Program-made: the position numbers and the translations under genes
Assembly: GCF_002964765.1 (NCBI RefSeq)
Contig: NZ_PQCF01000006.1
Span: forward strand, 107,757 to 171,756
Direction: 5' to 3'
DNA: 64,000 nt
From: Pseudoalteromonas sp. T1lg88
GTDB taxonomy: Bacteria; Pseudomonadota; Gammaproteobacteria; Enterobacterales; Alteromonadaceae
In this document: piece by piece, positions 8,484 through 18,669 of the stretch
Numbering within the stretch: the first letter of the stretch is position 1
Layout of the letters: every line of letters starts with the position of its first letter
Notes under the pieces: model-generated
Told to the model about the DNA's origin: nothing
Database searches by the model: none
What the model saw: only the letters and a program-made list of their open reading frames with translations

Positions 8484-8797
8484 TTTTCAACCAGTTCCGG
8501 GAATTGAGTAGCCCAGGCCGAGAAACCGCCGTCCATAGTGTACACATCATCAAAGCCCTGCTCGGCCAGGTAGCCCGCCGCGCCTTGTGAGCTAATACCA
8601 TGATAGCAAACAACAATAATGGGCTGGTCATACTCTTTGTGGAGCATAAACTCACCAATATTACTGTTGCTTAGGTGTTCGGCCTTAGGAATATGTCCGG
8701 CCGCGAACGAGTTAGGATCGCGAATATCCGCAATCACCACATTTTCATCATTTAACAGGGCTTGGGTCTGCGCCACTGAAATATGTTTATACGCCAT
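8480..8797 (-). CDS. glpE: Thiosulfate sulfurtransferase GlpE (single-domain rhodanese)
   Basis: A 105-aa single rhodanese domain. The active-site Cys is C64 in VVCYHGISSQGAA, and the family features IADIRDPNSFAAGHIPKA and YTMDGGFSAW are intact. GlpE transfers sulfane sulfur from thiosulfate to acceptors such as cyanide or thioredoxin in the cytoplasm. The glpE-glpG pairing with 4-bp overlap is the usual arrangement. It is separated from upstream tdh by a terminator at 8817-8844, so it probably has its own promoter in the short gap. Confidence 0.94.
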   Translation of the reverse strand: MAYKHISVAQTQALLNDENVVIADIRDPNSFAAGHIPKAEHLSNSNIGEFMLHKEYDQPIIVVCYHGISSQGAAGYLAEQGFDDVYTMDGGFSAWATQFPELVEK

Positions 8798-8816
8798 AGT
8801 GCTATAACTACTCTTC

Positions 8817-8844
8817 TAAAACAAAAGGCGGCCTAAGCCGCCTT
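8817..8844 (-). terminator. Intrinsic terminator after tdh
   Basis: Minus-strand AAGGCGGC, 4-base loop, GCCGCCTT followed by TTGTTTT. It lies 12 bp after the tdh stop and before glpE, ending the kbl-tdh transcript. Confidence 0.88.
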
Positions 8845-8855
8845 ATTTCTGTGCA

Positions 8856-9881
8856 TTATGCCCAGTCTAGGATGACTTTACCAGACTGGCCGCCAAGCAT
8901 GGTATCAAAGCCTTCCTGGAAGTCATCGATACTAAACTCATGGGTGATAATGGGTGAGATATCCAGACCCGATTGGATCAGGCTGGCCATCTTGTACCAG
9001 GTTTCGAACATTTCTCGACCGTAAATACCCTTGATGATCAAGCCCTTGAAAATAACCTGGTTCCAATCAACGGCCATATCCGAAGGTGGAATACCCAGCA
9101 TGGCAATTTTACCGCCATGGTTCATGTTATTAAGCATGGAGTTGAATGCCACAGGCACACCCGACATTTCCAGGCCCACGTCGAAGCCTTCGGTCATGCC
9201 CAGCTCTTTCATCACGTCTTCAAGTTTTTCCTGGCTTACGTTAACTGTGCGGGTAGCACCCATTTTTTTAGCCAGATCAAGACGATATTCATTGATATCG
9301 GTAATAACTACATTGCGGGCACCCACGTGCTTAGCAACCGCAGCGGCCATAATACCGATAGGGCCAGCACCTGTGATCAGCACGTCTTCACCAACCAGGT
9401 CGAATGACAGCGCCGTGTGCACCGCATTACCGAACGGGTCGAAGATAGACGCCAGCTCATCTGAGATATTGTCTGGAATTTTAAACGCATTGAATGCAGG
9501 AATAACCAGATATTCAGCGAAGCTGCCTTCACGGTTTACGCCCACACCTATAGTGTTGCGGCACAGGTGTACACGACCGGCGCGACAGTTACGGCAGTGG
9601 CCACAGGTAATATGGCCTTCACCAGATACACGGTCGCCAATATTGAAACCGCGTACTTCCTGGCCCATGTCCACTACTTCGCCCACATATTCATGGCCAA
9701 CAACCATGGGCACAGGAATGGTATTTTGCGCCCACTCATCCCAGTTGTAGATATGAACATCGGTACCACAGATGGCGGTTTTACGAATTTTAATCAGTAG
9801 ATCATTATGACCTACTTCCGGCTTAGGAGCATCCGTCATCCAGATGCCTTTTTCTGCCTTAAGTTTTGATAATGCTTTCAT
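8856..9881 (-). CDS. tdh: L-threonine 3-dehydrogenase
   Basis: Tdh oxidises threonine to 2-amino-3-oxobutyrate with NAD+, which Kbl then splits to glycine and acetyl-CoA. The 341-aa product is a zinc medium-chain dehydrogenase. The catalytic zinc site includes C38 (AICGTDVH) and H63-E64 (VGHEYVG). The structural zinc site is C93, C96, C99 and C107, and the Rossmann motif is [11 protein letters not shown]. Length equals E. coli Tdh. ATG at 9881 is preferred to the TTG just before it because AAGGAG lies at correct spacing. The gene is 11 bp downstream of kbl. Confidence 0.97.
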   Translation of the reverse strand: MKALSKLKAEKGIWMTDAPKPEVGHNDLLIKIRKTAICGTDVHIYNWDEWAQNTIPVPMVVGHEYVGEVVDMGQEVRGFNIGDRVSGEGHITCGHCRNCRAGRVHLCRNTIGVGVNREGSFAEYLVIPAFNAFKIPDNISDELASIFDPFGNAVHTALSFDLVGEDVLITGAGPIGIMAAAVAKHVGARNVVITDINEYRLDLAKKMGATRTVNVSQEKLEDVMKELGMTEGFDVGLEMSGVPVAFNSMLNNMNHGGKIAMLGIPPSDMAVDWNQVIFKGLIIKGIYGREMFETWYKMASLIQSGLDISPIITHEFSIDDFQEGFDTMLGGQSGKVILDWA

Positions 9882-9892
9882 CAACGCGCTCC

Positions 9893-11089
9893 TTAAATAA
9901 CGCCCAACTCTTTACCGATACGGGTAAAGGCCGCAATCGCTTTGTCCAGCTGCTCTTTGGTGTGGGCAGCGGAGATTTGCGTACGAATACGCGCCTGACC
10001 TTTAGGTACCACAGGGAAAGAGAAGCCAGTGACATAAATGCCTTCGGCCAATAGTTTATCCGCCATGGCGCCGGCTAGCTTGGCATCGCCCAGCATCACA
10101 GGAATAATGGCGTGGTCTTTACCGGCACAGGTAAAGCCGGCGGCTTCCATTTGCTCACGGAAGTAAGCGGCGTTTGACCACAAGGTATCGCGCAGCTCTT
10201 TGCCGTCGGCCAGCATGTCTAATACCTTGATTGACGCGGTCACAATTGACGGAGCCAAAGAGTTTGAGAACAAGTATGGACGCGAACGCTGACGCAACCA
10301 CTCAACAATTTCTTTCTTACCCGAAGTATAGCCGCCCGAAGCGCCGCCCAGGGCCTTACCCAGGGTACCCGTGATAATATCAACACGGTCCATTACGCCA
10401 CAGTATTCCGGCGTACCACGGCCGTTTTCACCCACGAAACCAACGGCGTGTGAGTCATCCACCATCACCAGGGCATCGTATTTGTCGGCCAGGTCACAAA
10501 CGGCTTTAAGATTACAGATCACGCCGTCCATTGAGAACACGCCATCGGTGGCGATCAGCTTGGTTTTAGCACCCGCTTCGTCGGCAGCGATCAATTGTTG
10601 CTCGAGATCCGCCATATCGTTATTGGCATAACGGAAACGCTTGGCTTTACACAGACGCACACCGTCGATGATAGAAGCGTGGTTTAATGAATCCGAGATA
10701 ATCGCGTCGTCGGCACCAAGAATGGTTTCGAATAGGCCGGCATTGGCGTCAAAACACGAAGAGTACAAAATCGTGTCTTCGGTTTGTAAAAACTCGCTGA
10801 TTTTCGCTTCAAGAGTTTTATGAATATCCTGCGTACCACAGATAAAGCGCACAGAAGCCACACCAAAGCCGTGATCGCTTAAACCTTGCTGCGCAGCCTT
10901 AATTAGTTCTGGGTGGTTAGCTAAACCCAAGTAGTTGTTGGCACAGAAGTTAATAACCTTGTCGCCACTGGCTACTTGAATTTCGGCTTGCTGTTGTGAG
11001 GTGATAATACGCTCACTTTTGTACAGACCATCGGCTTTCACTTGCTCGATTTGTGCTTGCAGCTGGCTATAAAACGCAGAAGCTCTCAT
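9893..11089 (-). CDS. kbl: 2-amino-3-ketobutyrate coenzyme A ligase (glycine C-acetyltransferase)
   Basis: PLP enzyme of the alpha-oxoamine synthase family that cleaves 2-amino-3-oxobutyrate with CoA. The 398-aa product is nearly collinear with E. coli Kbl: [44 protein letters not shown], and the PLP-lysine region [15 protein letters not shown] near residue 240. The frame is open from 11101, but ATG at 11089 has a GGAGA six bases upstream and gives the usual family length. It forms the kbl-tdh threonine-degradation operon. Confidence 0.97.
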   Translation of the reverse strand: MRASAFYSQLQAQIEQVKADGLYKSERIITSQQQAEIQVASGDKVINFCANNYLGLANHPELIKAAQQGLSDHGFGVASVRFICGTQDIHKTLEAKISEFLQTEDTILYSSCFDANAGLFETILGADDAIISDSLNHASIIDGVRLCKAKRFRYANNDMADLEQQLIAADEAGAKTKLIATDGVFSMDGVICNLKAVCDLADKYDALVMVDDSHAVGFVGENGRGTPEYCGVMDRVDIITGTLGKALGGASGGYTSGKKEIVEWLRQRSRPYLFSNSLAPSIVTASIKVLDMLADGKELRDTLWSNAAYFREQMEAAGFTCAGKDHAIIPVMLGDAKLAGAMADKLLAEGIYVTGFSFPVVPKGQARIRTQISAAHTKEQLDKAIAAFTRIGKELGVI

Positions 11090-11251
11090 AAATTTCTCCA
11101 ATACTTGAACCGACTCCCTTGGCTAGGTCGGTTCAGCGGTTAATAAATATTTGCGGGTATTGTAAAAGGTTTGCGGCACAATTGCATCGTTTGTCGTTCA
11201 TCACGGCACCTATAATCATGCATGGAACGAGAATAAATACCCAGGCTGTAT

Positions 11252-11803
11252 CTAAGCTTTTATCAGAGCGGGTACTTCGGCAAGGGAATCACAGACCAGA
11301 TCGGCATCAGCCAGCGCCTGCTCGGCAAATTCCTGGCCGCTGCGCACCAGTACCTTGGTGCCTACGCCGCAGCTTTTAGCCGCCAACATATCACCATGTT
11401 TGTCACCAACCATGATGCATTGGCCTGGGTCTAAATCAAAGGCTTCTATGCCCTGTTGCAACATGCCGGGCTCGGGTTTACGACAGTCGCAGTCAACGCC
11501 GTAGTCGCCTTGACCCTTGGTTGGGTGGTGGGGGCAATAATAAATGGCATCAAGCTGTACACCATGCTCGGCGAATTGTGCCTTCATCCAGTCGCTCAGC
11601 TCGGCAAATTGTGTCTCGCTGTAATAACCCCGACCAATGCCCGACTGATTAGTGACCACGATTAAACGATAGCCCATATTCTGAAATGCGAGACAGGCGC
11701 CAAACACGCCATCGATAAATTCAAAGTCTTCGGCCTTATGGACATAGGCATGATCGACATTGATCACCCCATCCCTATCTAAAAATACCGCTTTATTACT
11801 CAT
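11252..11803 (-). CDS. gmhB: D-glycero-beta-D-manno-heptose-1,7-bisphosphate 7-phosphatase
   Basis: HAD-family phosphatase that removes the C7 phosphate in ADP-heptose synthesis for the LPS inner core. The 183-aa product has the DxD nucleophile motif (FLDRDGVIN, D9 and D11), TNQSGIGRG and the zinc-binding loop C90-H92...C105-C107 (YYCPHHP and DCDCRKPEPG) specific to GmhB. It overlaps the upstream heptosyltransferase by 4 bp (ATGA), and works with gmhA and hldE farther along the window. Confidence 0.95.
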   Translation of the reverse strand: MSNKAVFLDRDGVINVDHAYVHKAEDFEFIDGVFGACLAFQNMGYRLIVVTNQSGIGRGYYSETQFAELSDWMKAQFAEHGVQLDAIYYCPHHPTKGQGDYGVDCDCRKPEPGMLQQGIEAFDLDPGQCIMVGDKHGDMLAAKSCGVGTKVLVRSGQEFAEQALADADLVCDSLAEVPALIKA

Positions 11804-12831
11804 AGTCGGTGCTCTCGTACTAACTTATCGAACATGGCAATCACATCATCCACGGCAATGCGGTCCATCAGCTCACCCTTGGCGCGTACGCCCCAGGGCA
11901 GCTCACTGGCCGGCTTACCGTATTGCTCTTGCACCGCCTGGTTGTACACCTCAACCACATAATCCTGATACAAATAGGGTCCGGTGCGTTTGGGGTTGGA
12001 ATGGGCGTAAAGACCGATCACCGGCGTACCCTGAGTCACGGCCATGTGTGCCGGGCCGGTATCCGGTGCCAACACCAGGGTCGCCAAGCCCAACACACAG
12101 GTTAATTCTTTTAGGCTGGTTTTACCCACCAGGTTGAGCACCGGCTGCTGACAATGGGCAATGATCTGCTCGGCAAGCTGCTGCTCCATGGCCGTGGGCC
12201 CGCCGCTAATGGCGACACGGAATCCCTGTGCCATAGCATGCTCGGCCACCGCGGCATAACGCTCCGGCAACCAGTTGCGCTCGGCCTTACTCGCTGCTGG
12301 GCTTATCACCAGCAGGGGCTCACCATCGTCGCCCACCAGCTTCATGGCGTTTTGCTTGTCGGTGTCGCTGAGCGGCATTTGCCAATGAGGGGTAAAGTCG
12401 GTCACACCCAGTTGCTCGGCAAACTGCATAAAGCCTTCTAATACATGGGGCTGCTCTTTGGCGGCAATACGACGGTTGATAAACCAGCTATGTAATTCTT
12501 TTGAGCGCGCCTTATCGAAGCCGATTTTGACCTTGGCGCGAATACAGCGGCTCGCCAATCCGGCGCGAAAGGCAACCTGCATATTTAGCAACACATCGAA
12601 TTCTCGCCCGTTAAGCTGCTCCCGCAAGGTTTTAAACGCCTGGCGCCCCTGCTTTTTATCAAACACCACAAACTCAACGCCGGGTAAACCGTCGAGCAAC
12701 ATGGCCTCGACCTTACCTATTACCCAGGTGATTTTGGCTTCGGGATGCACCCGTTGAATGGCTTGTACGGCGGCCACCGCGTGACAAACATCACCGATGG
12801 CAGATAAACGAAGAATACAGATAGATTGCAC
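11800..12831 (-). CDS. LPS heptosyltransferase, glycosyltransferase family 9
   Basis: A GT9 enzyme of about 343 aa that should transfer heptose from ADP-heptose to the LPS core on the cytoplasmic face of the inner membrane. It begins with QSICILRLSAIGDVCHAVAA, the family's N-terminal signature, and carries the C-terminal nucleotide-sugar motif LVLAPDTGPAHMAVTQGTPV. The reading frame stays open another 95 codons upstream, but that part overlaps the divergent kdkA promoter and start and does not look like GT9. GTG at 12831 is therefore chosen. Coupled to gmhB by a 4-bp overlap. Which heptose it adds (I, II or another) cannot be told. Confidence 0.88.
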   Translation of the reverse strand: MQSICILRLSAIGDVCHAVAAVQAIQRVHPEAKITWVIGKVEAMLLDGLPGVEFVVFDKKQGRQAFKTLREQLNGREFDVLLNMQVAFRAGLASRCIRAKVKIGFDKARSKELHSWFINRRIAAKEQPHVLEGFMQFAEQLGVTDFTPHWQMPLSDTDKQNAMKLVGDDGEPLLVISPAASKAERNWLPERYAAVAEHAMAQGFRVAISGGPTAMEQQLAEQIIAHCQQPVLNLVGKTSLKELTCVLGLATLVLAPDTGPAHMAVTQGTPVIGLYAHSNPKRTGPYLYQDYVVEVYNQAVQEQYGKPASELPWGVRAKGELMDRIAVDDVIAMFDKLVREHRL

Positions 12832-12976
12832 GGAATTGAGTTGCAAAACGAGCGTCCTAAAGCAAAAGTCTGAGCAAATGTTAAAGCAACGCCAGCGCAT
12901 TGCAAGTTCAATAGTGAGTTTATCGTTGCGGCAAAAAAAGCTACACTGGCAAGCACCTGCAGCCAATGTGTTTATT

Positions 12977-13699
12977 ATGCAACTGACTCCCCTAGCCCCG
13001 AACAAAACCCTGTTTACCGCAAATGCCAATGTTGGCGAGATCACCGAACTATGGTTTTCTCCTGAACACTGGTTGGCCGAGGATAAGGTGTACGCACAAA
13101 AAACCGGACGTGCCACCGCCTACTTTTTTGCCGAGGGCGATTTACGCGCCGTGCTCCGTCATTATTGGCGCGGTGGTCTGATAGGCAAGGTTTTGCAGGA
13201 TCAGTACCTCTATACCGGCATAAAGAACACCCGGGTGTACCGCGAATTTGACCTGATGTGCGACCTGTATCAGCAAGGCCTGCCCGTGGTTGAGCCCATT
13301 GCCGCCCTGGTTAAGCGCTCCGGTCTGATTTACCGCGGCGACATCATTACCCGCGCCTTAGAAGGGGCACAAAGTCTGTGTGAGCGCCTGCAAGCCGGTT
13401 CCTTAAACGAGCACACCTTAGAGCGCATAGGCCAAACCTTGGCTCGCTTCCATAACGCCGGGGTCTATCACGCCGATTTGAATATCAATAATATTCTCTT
13501 TGATGGCGAAGATAATGTGTATGTCATTGATTTTGATAGGGGGGAGGTACGCCAGCCAGATGAACAATGGCAGCAGCAGAATATGGCCAGATTAGCGCGC
13601 AGTTTTGCCAAGGAAGCCGGTCGACAAAGCACCTTTCACTGGCAGGAAAAAGACTGGCTGTGTTTAATGGCAGCCTATCAGCAAGCACTTACCTACTGA
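12977..13699 (+). CDS. kdkA: 3-deoxy-D-manno-octulosonic acid (Kdo) kinase
   Basis: A 240-aa kinase-like protein of the KdkA/WaaP group, which phosphorylates Kdo in the LPS inner core at the 4 position. Visible motifs are the catalytic loop YHADLNINNIL (H165, D167) and the metal-binding DFDRGE (D185, D187), in the order of protein-kinase-like folds. The frame is open from 12797, but ATG at 12977 gives the normal family length and leaves an intergenic region between it and the divergent heptosyltransferase. Placement between heptosyltransferase and hldE supports the LPS role. Confidence 0.88.
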   Translation: MQLTPLAPNKTLFTANANVGEITELWFSPEHWLAEDKVYAQKTGRATAYFFAEGDLRAVLRHYWRGGLIGKVLQDQYLYTGIKNTRVYREFDLMCDLYQQGLPVVEPIAALVKRSGLIYRGDIITRALEGAQSLCERLQAGSLNEHTLERIGQTLARFHNAGVYHADLNINNILFDGEDNVYVIDFDRGEVRQPDEQWQQQNMARLARSFAKEAGRQSTFHWQEKDWLCLMAAYQQALTY

Positions 13700-13728
13700 T
13701 AGGGCCTGCTGATAGGATAAACGGCGAA

Positions 13729-15168
13729 TTAAGTGCGGATTTTGCTGATCACGTTGGACGTTGAGCAGCCGTTTAGAAACTCCAGCACCTCAACCTGACC
13801 GCCGTGACGCAGTACATGCTCGGCACCTGCTATCTCTTCCACCTTATAATCCCCGCCTTTAACGAGAATATCCGGGCTCACCTGCTCAATCAGCTTGGCC
13901 GGGGTATCATTTTCTTCCACTTTTCCGAAGGGGATCACCCAGTCCACCGAGGCTAACGCACTCAGCACCATGGCGCGCTCTTCAAGCGGATTGATAGGAC
14001 GCTCCGGACCCTTTAAGCGGGCAATGGAATCATCGGTATTTAACCCGACTACCAAGCGGTCGCCCATGGCCTTGGCCTGGGCCAGATAGCGCACATGGCC
14101 GGCATGAAGAATATCGAAACAACCGTTAGTGAAAACGATTTTCTCACCATTTTGCTTGGCAAATTCAATATGCTGCAACACGGACTCAAAAGGCGCCTGA
14201 TAATGCTCGCCATTTTCGCGCAGGTATTGTCCCAGCTTACGGCTGAGCTCTTCCGGCGAAACGGTAGCGGCACCGAGTTTGCTTACCGCAATACCGGCGG
14301 CAATATTAGCCAGCTCCACCGCATCCGCTGGGGCCATGCCGGCACCTAGCATCACGGTCAGGGTAGCAATCACAGTATCACCGGCACCGGTAACATCACT
14401 GACCTCACGCACCTGGGCGGCAAAGTCGTGCTTTTCTGTGGCGCTGATCAGCGACATGCCCTGCTCGGAGCGGGTCAACAACATGGCACCTATGCCGGCC
14501 TCGCGAATAAGTGCACGGGCACTGGCGGTCAATGCCTGCTCATCGCTGCTGTCACCGCCGGCTAGCCTAAATTCATTGAGGTTTGGGGTGATATAATCGG
14601 CACCACGATACAGGCTTAGCTGTGGCGATTTAGGGTCAACCAACACGGTTTTGCCGGCATCCTTGGCAACGCGGATCATCGCCTCAATCAGGGTCAGTGA
14701 ACCCTTGTTGTAGTCGGAGAAAAGTACAAAGTCGTAGTCATCCACCACGCGCTCAAGGCGTTGCAGCAACAATTGTGAATGCTCTTTATTGAATTGCTCT
14801 TCCTGATCCAGACGCACCACCTGCTGATGACGGCTGATCACCCGCATTTTCGCTATGGTCGGCAGCTCCACTACCTGCACCAGCTGCGAGTCGATATGTT
14901 CCTGAGCCAAAATGCGCTGCAGGGTTTGCCCGCTTTCGTCATCACCGATCAGACCCAGTAAGGCCACCTGGCCATCAAGCCGGGCAATGTTTTTGGCGAC
15001 GTTGGCTGCACCACCGGCCTTGTCTTCAAGGCGGTTTATCTTAACAACAGGTACCGGCGCCTCAGGTGAGATGCGTCCGGAGTCACCGTGCCAGTAGCGG
15101 TCAAGCATGACATCGCCAACCACCAACACCTTGGCTTTATTTAGATTTTTAAGTAATCCCAGATCCAT
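13729..15168 (-). CDS. hldE: Bifunctional heptose-7-phosphate kinase / heptose-1-phosphate adenylyltransferase HldE
   Basis: Two-domain enzyme, 479 aa, making ADP-heptose precursors. The N-terminal ribokinase-type domain (about 1-318) has [14 protein letters not shown] and the anion hole/catalytic base motif [11 protein letters not shown] (around 259-269). The C-terminal nucleotidyltransferase domain (about 340-479) has [17 protein letters not shown] with the HxGH signature. It is the fused form usual in Gammaproteobacteria. The gene starts 2 bp after the gmhA stop, so gmhA-hldE is an operon. Confidence 0.97.
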   Translation of the reverse strand: MDLGLLKNLNKAKVLVVGDVMLDRYWHGDSGRISPEAPVPVVKINRLEDKAGGAANVAKNIARLDGQVALLGLIGDDESGQTLQRILAQEHIDSQLVQVVELPTIAKMRVISRHQQVVRLDQEEQFNKEHSQLLLQRLERVVDDYDFVLFSDYNKGSLTLIEAMIRVAKDAGKTVLVDPKSPQLSLYRGADYITPNLNEFRLAGGDSSDEQALTASARALIREAGIGAMLLTRSEQGMSLISATEKHDFAAQVREVSDVTGAGDTVIATLTVMLGAGMAPADAVELANIAAGIAVSKLGAATVSPEELSRKLGQYLRENGEHYQAPFESVLQHIEFAKQNGEKIVFTNGCFDILHAGHVRYLAQAKAMGDRLVVGLNTDDSIARLKGPERPINPLEERAMVLSALASVDWVIPFGKVEENDTPAKLIEQVSPDILVKGGDYKVEEIAGAEHVLRHGGQVEVLEFLNGCSTSNVISKIRT

Positions 15169-15170
15169 GC

Positions 15171-15755
15171 TTACTCCGCTACCAGCAAATCAAGCGCTTC
15201 ACAAAGCCAGTGGCCGATAAACATATGCGCCTCTTGAATGCGGGCGGTTTCATCGTTGGCTATGATGATGGGCAGCTTGGCGATGTTTTTTACCTCACCA
15301 CCGTCACGACCGGTTAAAGCCACGGTATAAGCACCGATTTCATTGGCGGCTTTGAGTGCCAGATTGATATTGGCACTGGTGCCCGAAGTCGTCAGGCCGA
15401 TCACCAAGTCTTCTGGCTTACACAGAGCCTGCACCTGACGTTCAAAAACGGTATCGAAATGATAGTCGTTAGAGTGAGCGGTGAGGATCGAGGTATCCGT
15501 GGTCAGGGCTATCGACGCCAAGGGGCCGCGCTCTTTTTTATAGCGCACCACAAATTCAGCGGCCAGATGCTGGGCATCGGCGGCGCTGCCACCATTACCA
15601 AACCAAACCACCTTACCACCGGCTTGCAATGCCTGATGACAGGCTGCCAGTAATTCGGTTGCTTGCTGTTGATAGGTATCCATAACATCAAAAAGTGCGC
15701 GATGGCGGGCAAGGCTATCCAGGTAGGTAGCCGCTAGGGTGTCGGTATTGACCAT
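15171..15755 (-). CDS. gmhA: Phosphoheptose isomerase GmhA (SIS domain)
   Basis: GmhA isomerises sedoheptulose 7-phosphate to D-glycero-D-manno-heptose 7-phosphate, the first step of the heptose pathway completed by HldE and GmhB. The 194-aa SIS-domain product shows the phosphosugar-binding [16 protein letters not shown] (53-68), [10 protein letters not shown] and C-terminal [15 protein letters not shown] with the catalytic His. It is a canonical full-length member and first gene of gmhA-hldE. The 238-bp gap upstream, shared with the divergent GT9 gene, should hold its promoter. Confidence 0.96.
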   Translation of the reverse strand: MVNTDTLAATYLDSLARHRALFDVMDTYQQQATELLAACHQALQAGGKVVWFGNGGSAADAQHLAAEFVVRYKKERGPLASIALTTDTSILTAHSNDYHFDTVFERQVQALCKPEDLVIGLTTSGTSANINLALKAANEIGAYTVALTGRDGGEVKNIAKLPIIIANDETARIQEAHMFIGHWLCEALDLLVAE

Positions 15756-15993
15756 TTTCGATCCTCATTCATGAGTTTTAACGGCATTATTCCAAAGAGT
15801 ATTTAGAATTGCACGTTTTTGTCTGAGATTGGCAGCCGCAGCCTGTAATAGACAAGCATACTCGGCAGAGCCTACACGCGGAATTTAGTTAATAAAGCTT
15901 AACTGTTAACTTAAATGCCACAATTGGGCACTGCCATTGCCTCCTAGGCTTTGTTATTATTAGCCGGCATTAAACTAAATCAGGCAATATTAG

Positions 15994-17079
15994 GTGACTA
16001 AGCACGGAAGTAATCCCTTAATCGGCGCAACCCAATTAAAAAATGCCAAGCGCATACTCTATATGAGCCATTTGGCACTGGGTGATTACGTCTATCAAGG
16101 GGTGTTTTTACAACAGCTGGCCGCCACCTATCCGCATTTAGAAATTGATATTTGGTTTGATGACTGCCGCGAGCAACAAAAAAGCTGGCATGGCGGGCGC
16201 AATCAAATTCTCGGCCAATGGTTAGAGAGCGAGTCCCATATCGGCCATATCTACCCCAATCCAGACTCAGAGCAGCAGCGTCAACAGCAAATACAAGATG
16301 CACAGCAGCGCAATTATGATCTGGTATTTTTTATCGCCACCACACGCAGCGAACGTTTCTGCCATTATGCCCGCCTGATTGCCGGTGACCGCTGTGCCGT
16401 TGGCGCCTACGCCCTGAGCGCCCTGCAACGCTGGCAACACAAAGAGACCATTGCTGCTCTCGATGCCGGTATCAAGGTCAGAAAAAGCACCCGTTTCGAT
16501 CATATTAGCGATTTTTACCGCCATCACTTTCACGCCCTGGTTGCCATGGACGCCCCAAACCAGGCATTTCAACACCTGCAGGTGCCCAAGCCTTATCTGG
16601 ATGCGTTGCAACAAAGCGATGAGCTAAATAATTTCGTGTTTATCAATCATCTGTCGACCACTGAAAAGCGCGATTGGCAATTGGCCCAAGTGTTTGAATG
16701 CATAACCAACTTGCACCAAAAACAGCCGACATTGCGCTTTGTGATCAACGCCCCCAATGAGCAATTGGCGCAGTTGCAGCAAGAAGTGCAAGACAACGAG
16801 CAACTTAAAGGCATCGATATCAGTACCTTTAGCGCTAAACAGCATTTTTATGAATTGCCGGCGATGATCAGCCGAGCTCGTCTGGTGATCAGTGTGGAAA
16901 CGGCGATCATGCACCTGGCCGCCAGCTTAAACGTGCCGGCGCTGGCGCTGATCCGTGCCAAAGCACACCAATGGCGCCCCTTAGGGCCGGGAGAAATTTT
17001 GGTGGGCGGTAAGCGCGTCGACAGCATCAGCGCGCAAACCGTAACCGATAAGGCCCTGGCGCTACTCGCCAAGGCCTAA
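15994..17079 (+). CDS. Second glycosyltransferase family 9 (heptosyltransferase-like) protein
   Basis: A 361-aa protein with weaker GT9 similarity than the gene at 11800. The N-terminal RILYMSHLALGDYVYQGVFL matches the family's first strand and helix (usual form LRLSxIGD). The C-terminal RLVISVETAIMHLAASLNVP matches the donor-binding segment, with ET replacing the usual DTG. It probably adds heptose or a related sugar to the LPS core. It is divergent from gmhA and converges on the Wzi-like gene. The likely start is GTG at 15994, but no good Shine-Dalgarno precedes it. Confidence 0.75.
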   Translation: MTKHGSNPLIGATQLKNAKRILYMSHLALGDYVYQGVFLQQLAATYPHLEIDIWFDDCREQQKSWHGGRNQILGQWLESESHIGHIYPNPDSEQQRQQQIQDAQQRNYDLVFFIATTRSERFCHYARLIAGDRCAVGAYALSALQRWQHKETIAALDAGIKVRKSTRFDHISDFYRHHFHALVAMDAPNQAFQHLQVPKPYLDALQQSDELNNFVFINHLSTTEKRDWQLAQVFECITNLHQKQPTLRFVINAPNEQLAQLQQEVQDNEQLKGIDISTFSAKQHFYELPAMISRARLVISVETAIMHLAASLNVPALALIRAKAHQWRPLGPGEILVGGKRVDSISAQTVTDKALALLAKA

Positions 17080-17090
17080 GGTCTGCTTAT

Positions 17091-17113
17091 CTGTACTGTT
17101 TTTACCAGTACAG
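17091..17113. terminator. Hairpin at the junction of convergent GT9 and wzi-like genes
   Basis: CTGTACTG, 7-base loop TTTTTAC, CAGTACAG: a perfect 8-bp stem between and into the ends of two convergent genes. It includes the stop codon of the minus-strand gene. It has no flanking T run, so terminator function is tentative. Confidence 0.45.
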
Positions 17114-18529
17114 GGAGACAGAGGCGTGACCGTAACTCTCGTCAAACACATCATTACCATAGGTCACCTGAGTTTCCACTCGATACCCATCAATCATACT
17201 GCTATTAAGTAACTGCAGCTCCTGAGCACCGCTGTACTGGGCAGAATCATTATCCTGCAGGGTCAGCTTAAGCTGCCATAAGGAGTCCATATCCTGCTGA
17301 TAGTCCAGCACCAGAGCATGCACTTCGGCGGGCACACCGTCACCAAAGATACGTCGGTCGCCGGCATAATGACCGAACACAAAGCCATCATTGGTGTTAC
17401 CAAACTTATACAGGTGGTTGGTATACCAAGATGATTTCCACTTGTTGTACTCGTAACGCAGGGCCACATCCGAGGTTAACTGAGGCAGGTAGGCTCCAAA
17501 GGAGGTGACCTGATTACCCAGGCTAAAGTTGCTGCCGCCCTCTGTATCTTCGCCACCGTACTCAAAGTAGATTTCCGTGGGCATGCCCCAATCGAAATAG
17601 AAGGTCGAGGTTACCGAGGCCAATTGGTCGCCCAGCTCAGTTTCCCTTTCTTCTTCGCTGTAGCTGTTATCGCTGCCTGCAGGGTCGAAAAAGGCATCAA
17701 GCACATCGCCAAAGTCCACCTCACGAGGGCCACCACCGAATTGCATAATACGGTTAAAGCCCAGCTTCCAACCGCTTACCGGCTCAAGACTGATGTGGGT
17801 ACCGGCGACACGCGGCTTACCATCGTGCCACTCGCCCTGATAGCGAATACCTTCTTTGACCTCGTCCAGCTCGGTGTAAAAGAGTTCAAAGTCAAAGTTC
17901 CACCAGTTATGTGCTGGCGCCACCATGCCCAAGGAAATAGAAGGCGAGGCCTTGGCATTGGTCGAGATCATCTGGGCACTGGTTTTAAATGGTGAGAACC
18001 AATGCTCCTTGTAACCAATATTAAGCTGCAGATCTTCACCTGCAATGGCCACAAAGGTGTTATAGGGCACCAGGTCGCCCGCTTCGGCGCGGAACTCTAG
18101 GCCCACTTGCATCAACATCATATCGTTCGGGCGCCAAATGCCCTCGAACATCACCTGGCCCCACTCGTCCGTGGTTAAACCCCTTTGATTGGCCAAAGGC
18201 GTGGTCTGGTCGTGCTCGTAACGCAAGGTCACACCGGCACGGGTGATATTGTCTTCGCCGCGATAACGGATAAGCTTGGCATTGATGGAACTAAATAGAG
18301 CCGGGTTTTGCTCTTTTAGCTGGGCTAAGGCCTTATCTATATCGCTAAAGCGATACGGCTTACTCATGGGCGTGCCTGTGGTTTGCACAAACATGCGATC
18401 CAATTGCTGCTCTAAATTTACGTCGTAGCCGATTGGCAAATATGCCGTAGGTTTGGCCGCGGCCGCACCACTGAATGCCAATAGCAGAGCTGCACCAGCC
18501 ACAGAGGTGGCGAACTTATGTCCTTTCAT
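17102..18529 (-). CDS. Wzi-like capsule assembly outer-membrane protein
   Basis: A 475-aa exported protein. It has a classical signal peptide (MKGHKFATSVAGAALLLAFS, cleavage probably after AAAA or AAAAKP). The mature region is rich in aromatic, alternating beta-strand segments (WWNFDFELFYTELDEV, TSTFYFDWGMPTEIYFEYG), and the last residue is an aromatic Trp preceded by SVSLY, the usual BAM-recognition end of outer-membrane barrels. This pattern matches the Wzi/capsule-assembly family found beside LPS genes in Alteromonadales. A role in anchoring a surface polysaccharide is inferred from family and context. It is divergent from waaA. Confidence 0.78.
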   Translation of the reverse strand: MKGHKFATSVAGAALLLAFSGAAAAKPTAYLPIGYDVNLEQQLDRMFVQTTGTPMSKPYRFSDIDKALAQLKEQNPALFSSINAKLIRYRGEDNITRAGVTLRYEHDQTTPLANQRGLTTDEWGQVMFEGIWRPNDMMLMQVGLEFRAEAGDLVPYNTFVAIAGEDLQLNIGYKEHWFSPFKTSAQMISTNAKASPSISLGMVAPAHNWWNFDFELFYTELDEVKEGIRYQGEWHDGKPRVAGTHISLEPVSGWKLGFNRIMQFGGGPREVDFGDVLDAFFDPAGSDNSYSEEERETELGDQLASVTSTFYFDWGMPTEIYFEYGGEDTEGGSNFSLGNQVTSFGAYLPQLTSDVALRYEYNKWKSSWYTNHLYKFGNTNDGFVFGHYAGDRRIFGDGVPAEVHALVLDYQQDMDSLWQLKLTLQDNDSAQYSGAQELQLLNSSMIDGYRVETQVTYGNDVFDESYGHASVSLYW

Positions 18530-18669
18530 GCGATTTCCTAGCGCCTTAAAATAATGGCGAAAATACTATCAAATTCATGGCCATTACTCAGCTGTTAAAT
18601 TGTAAAGTTTTGGCACTGGGGAGAACTCGGGTTACACTAAGGCTTTGCAATTTCAGGCCAGTTATTCTT

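Noticed and set aside
9031..9750. 239-codon open frame opposite tdh
   Set aside because: It is antisense to a full-length, strongly conserved gene and encodes a low-complexity Ser/Thr/Pro-rich sequence without motifs; a shadow of tdh codon usage.
12832..13116. 95-codon upstream extension of the heptosyltransferase frame
   Set aside because: It overlaps the kdkA start on the other strand, does not resemble GT9 and would displace the conserved N-terminus; GTG at 12831 fits the family.
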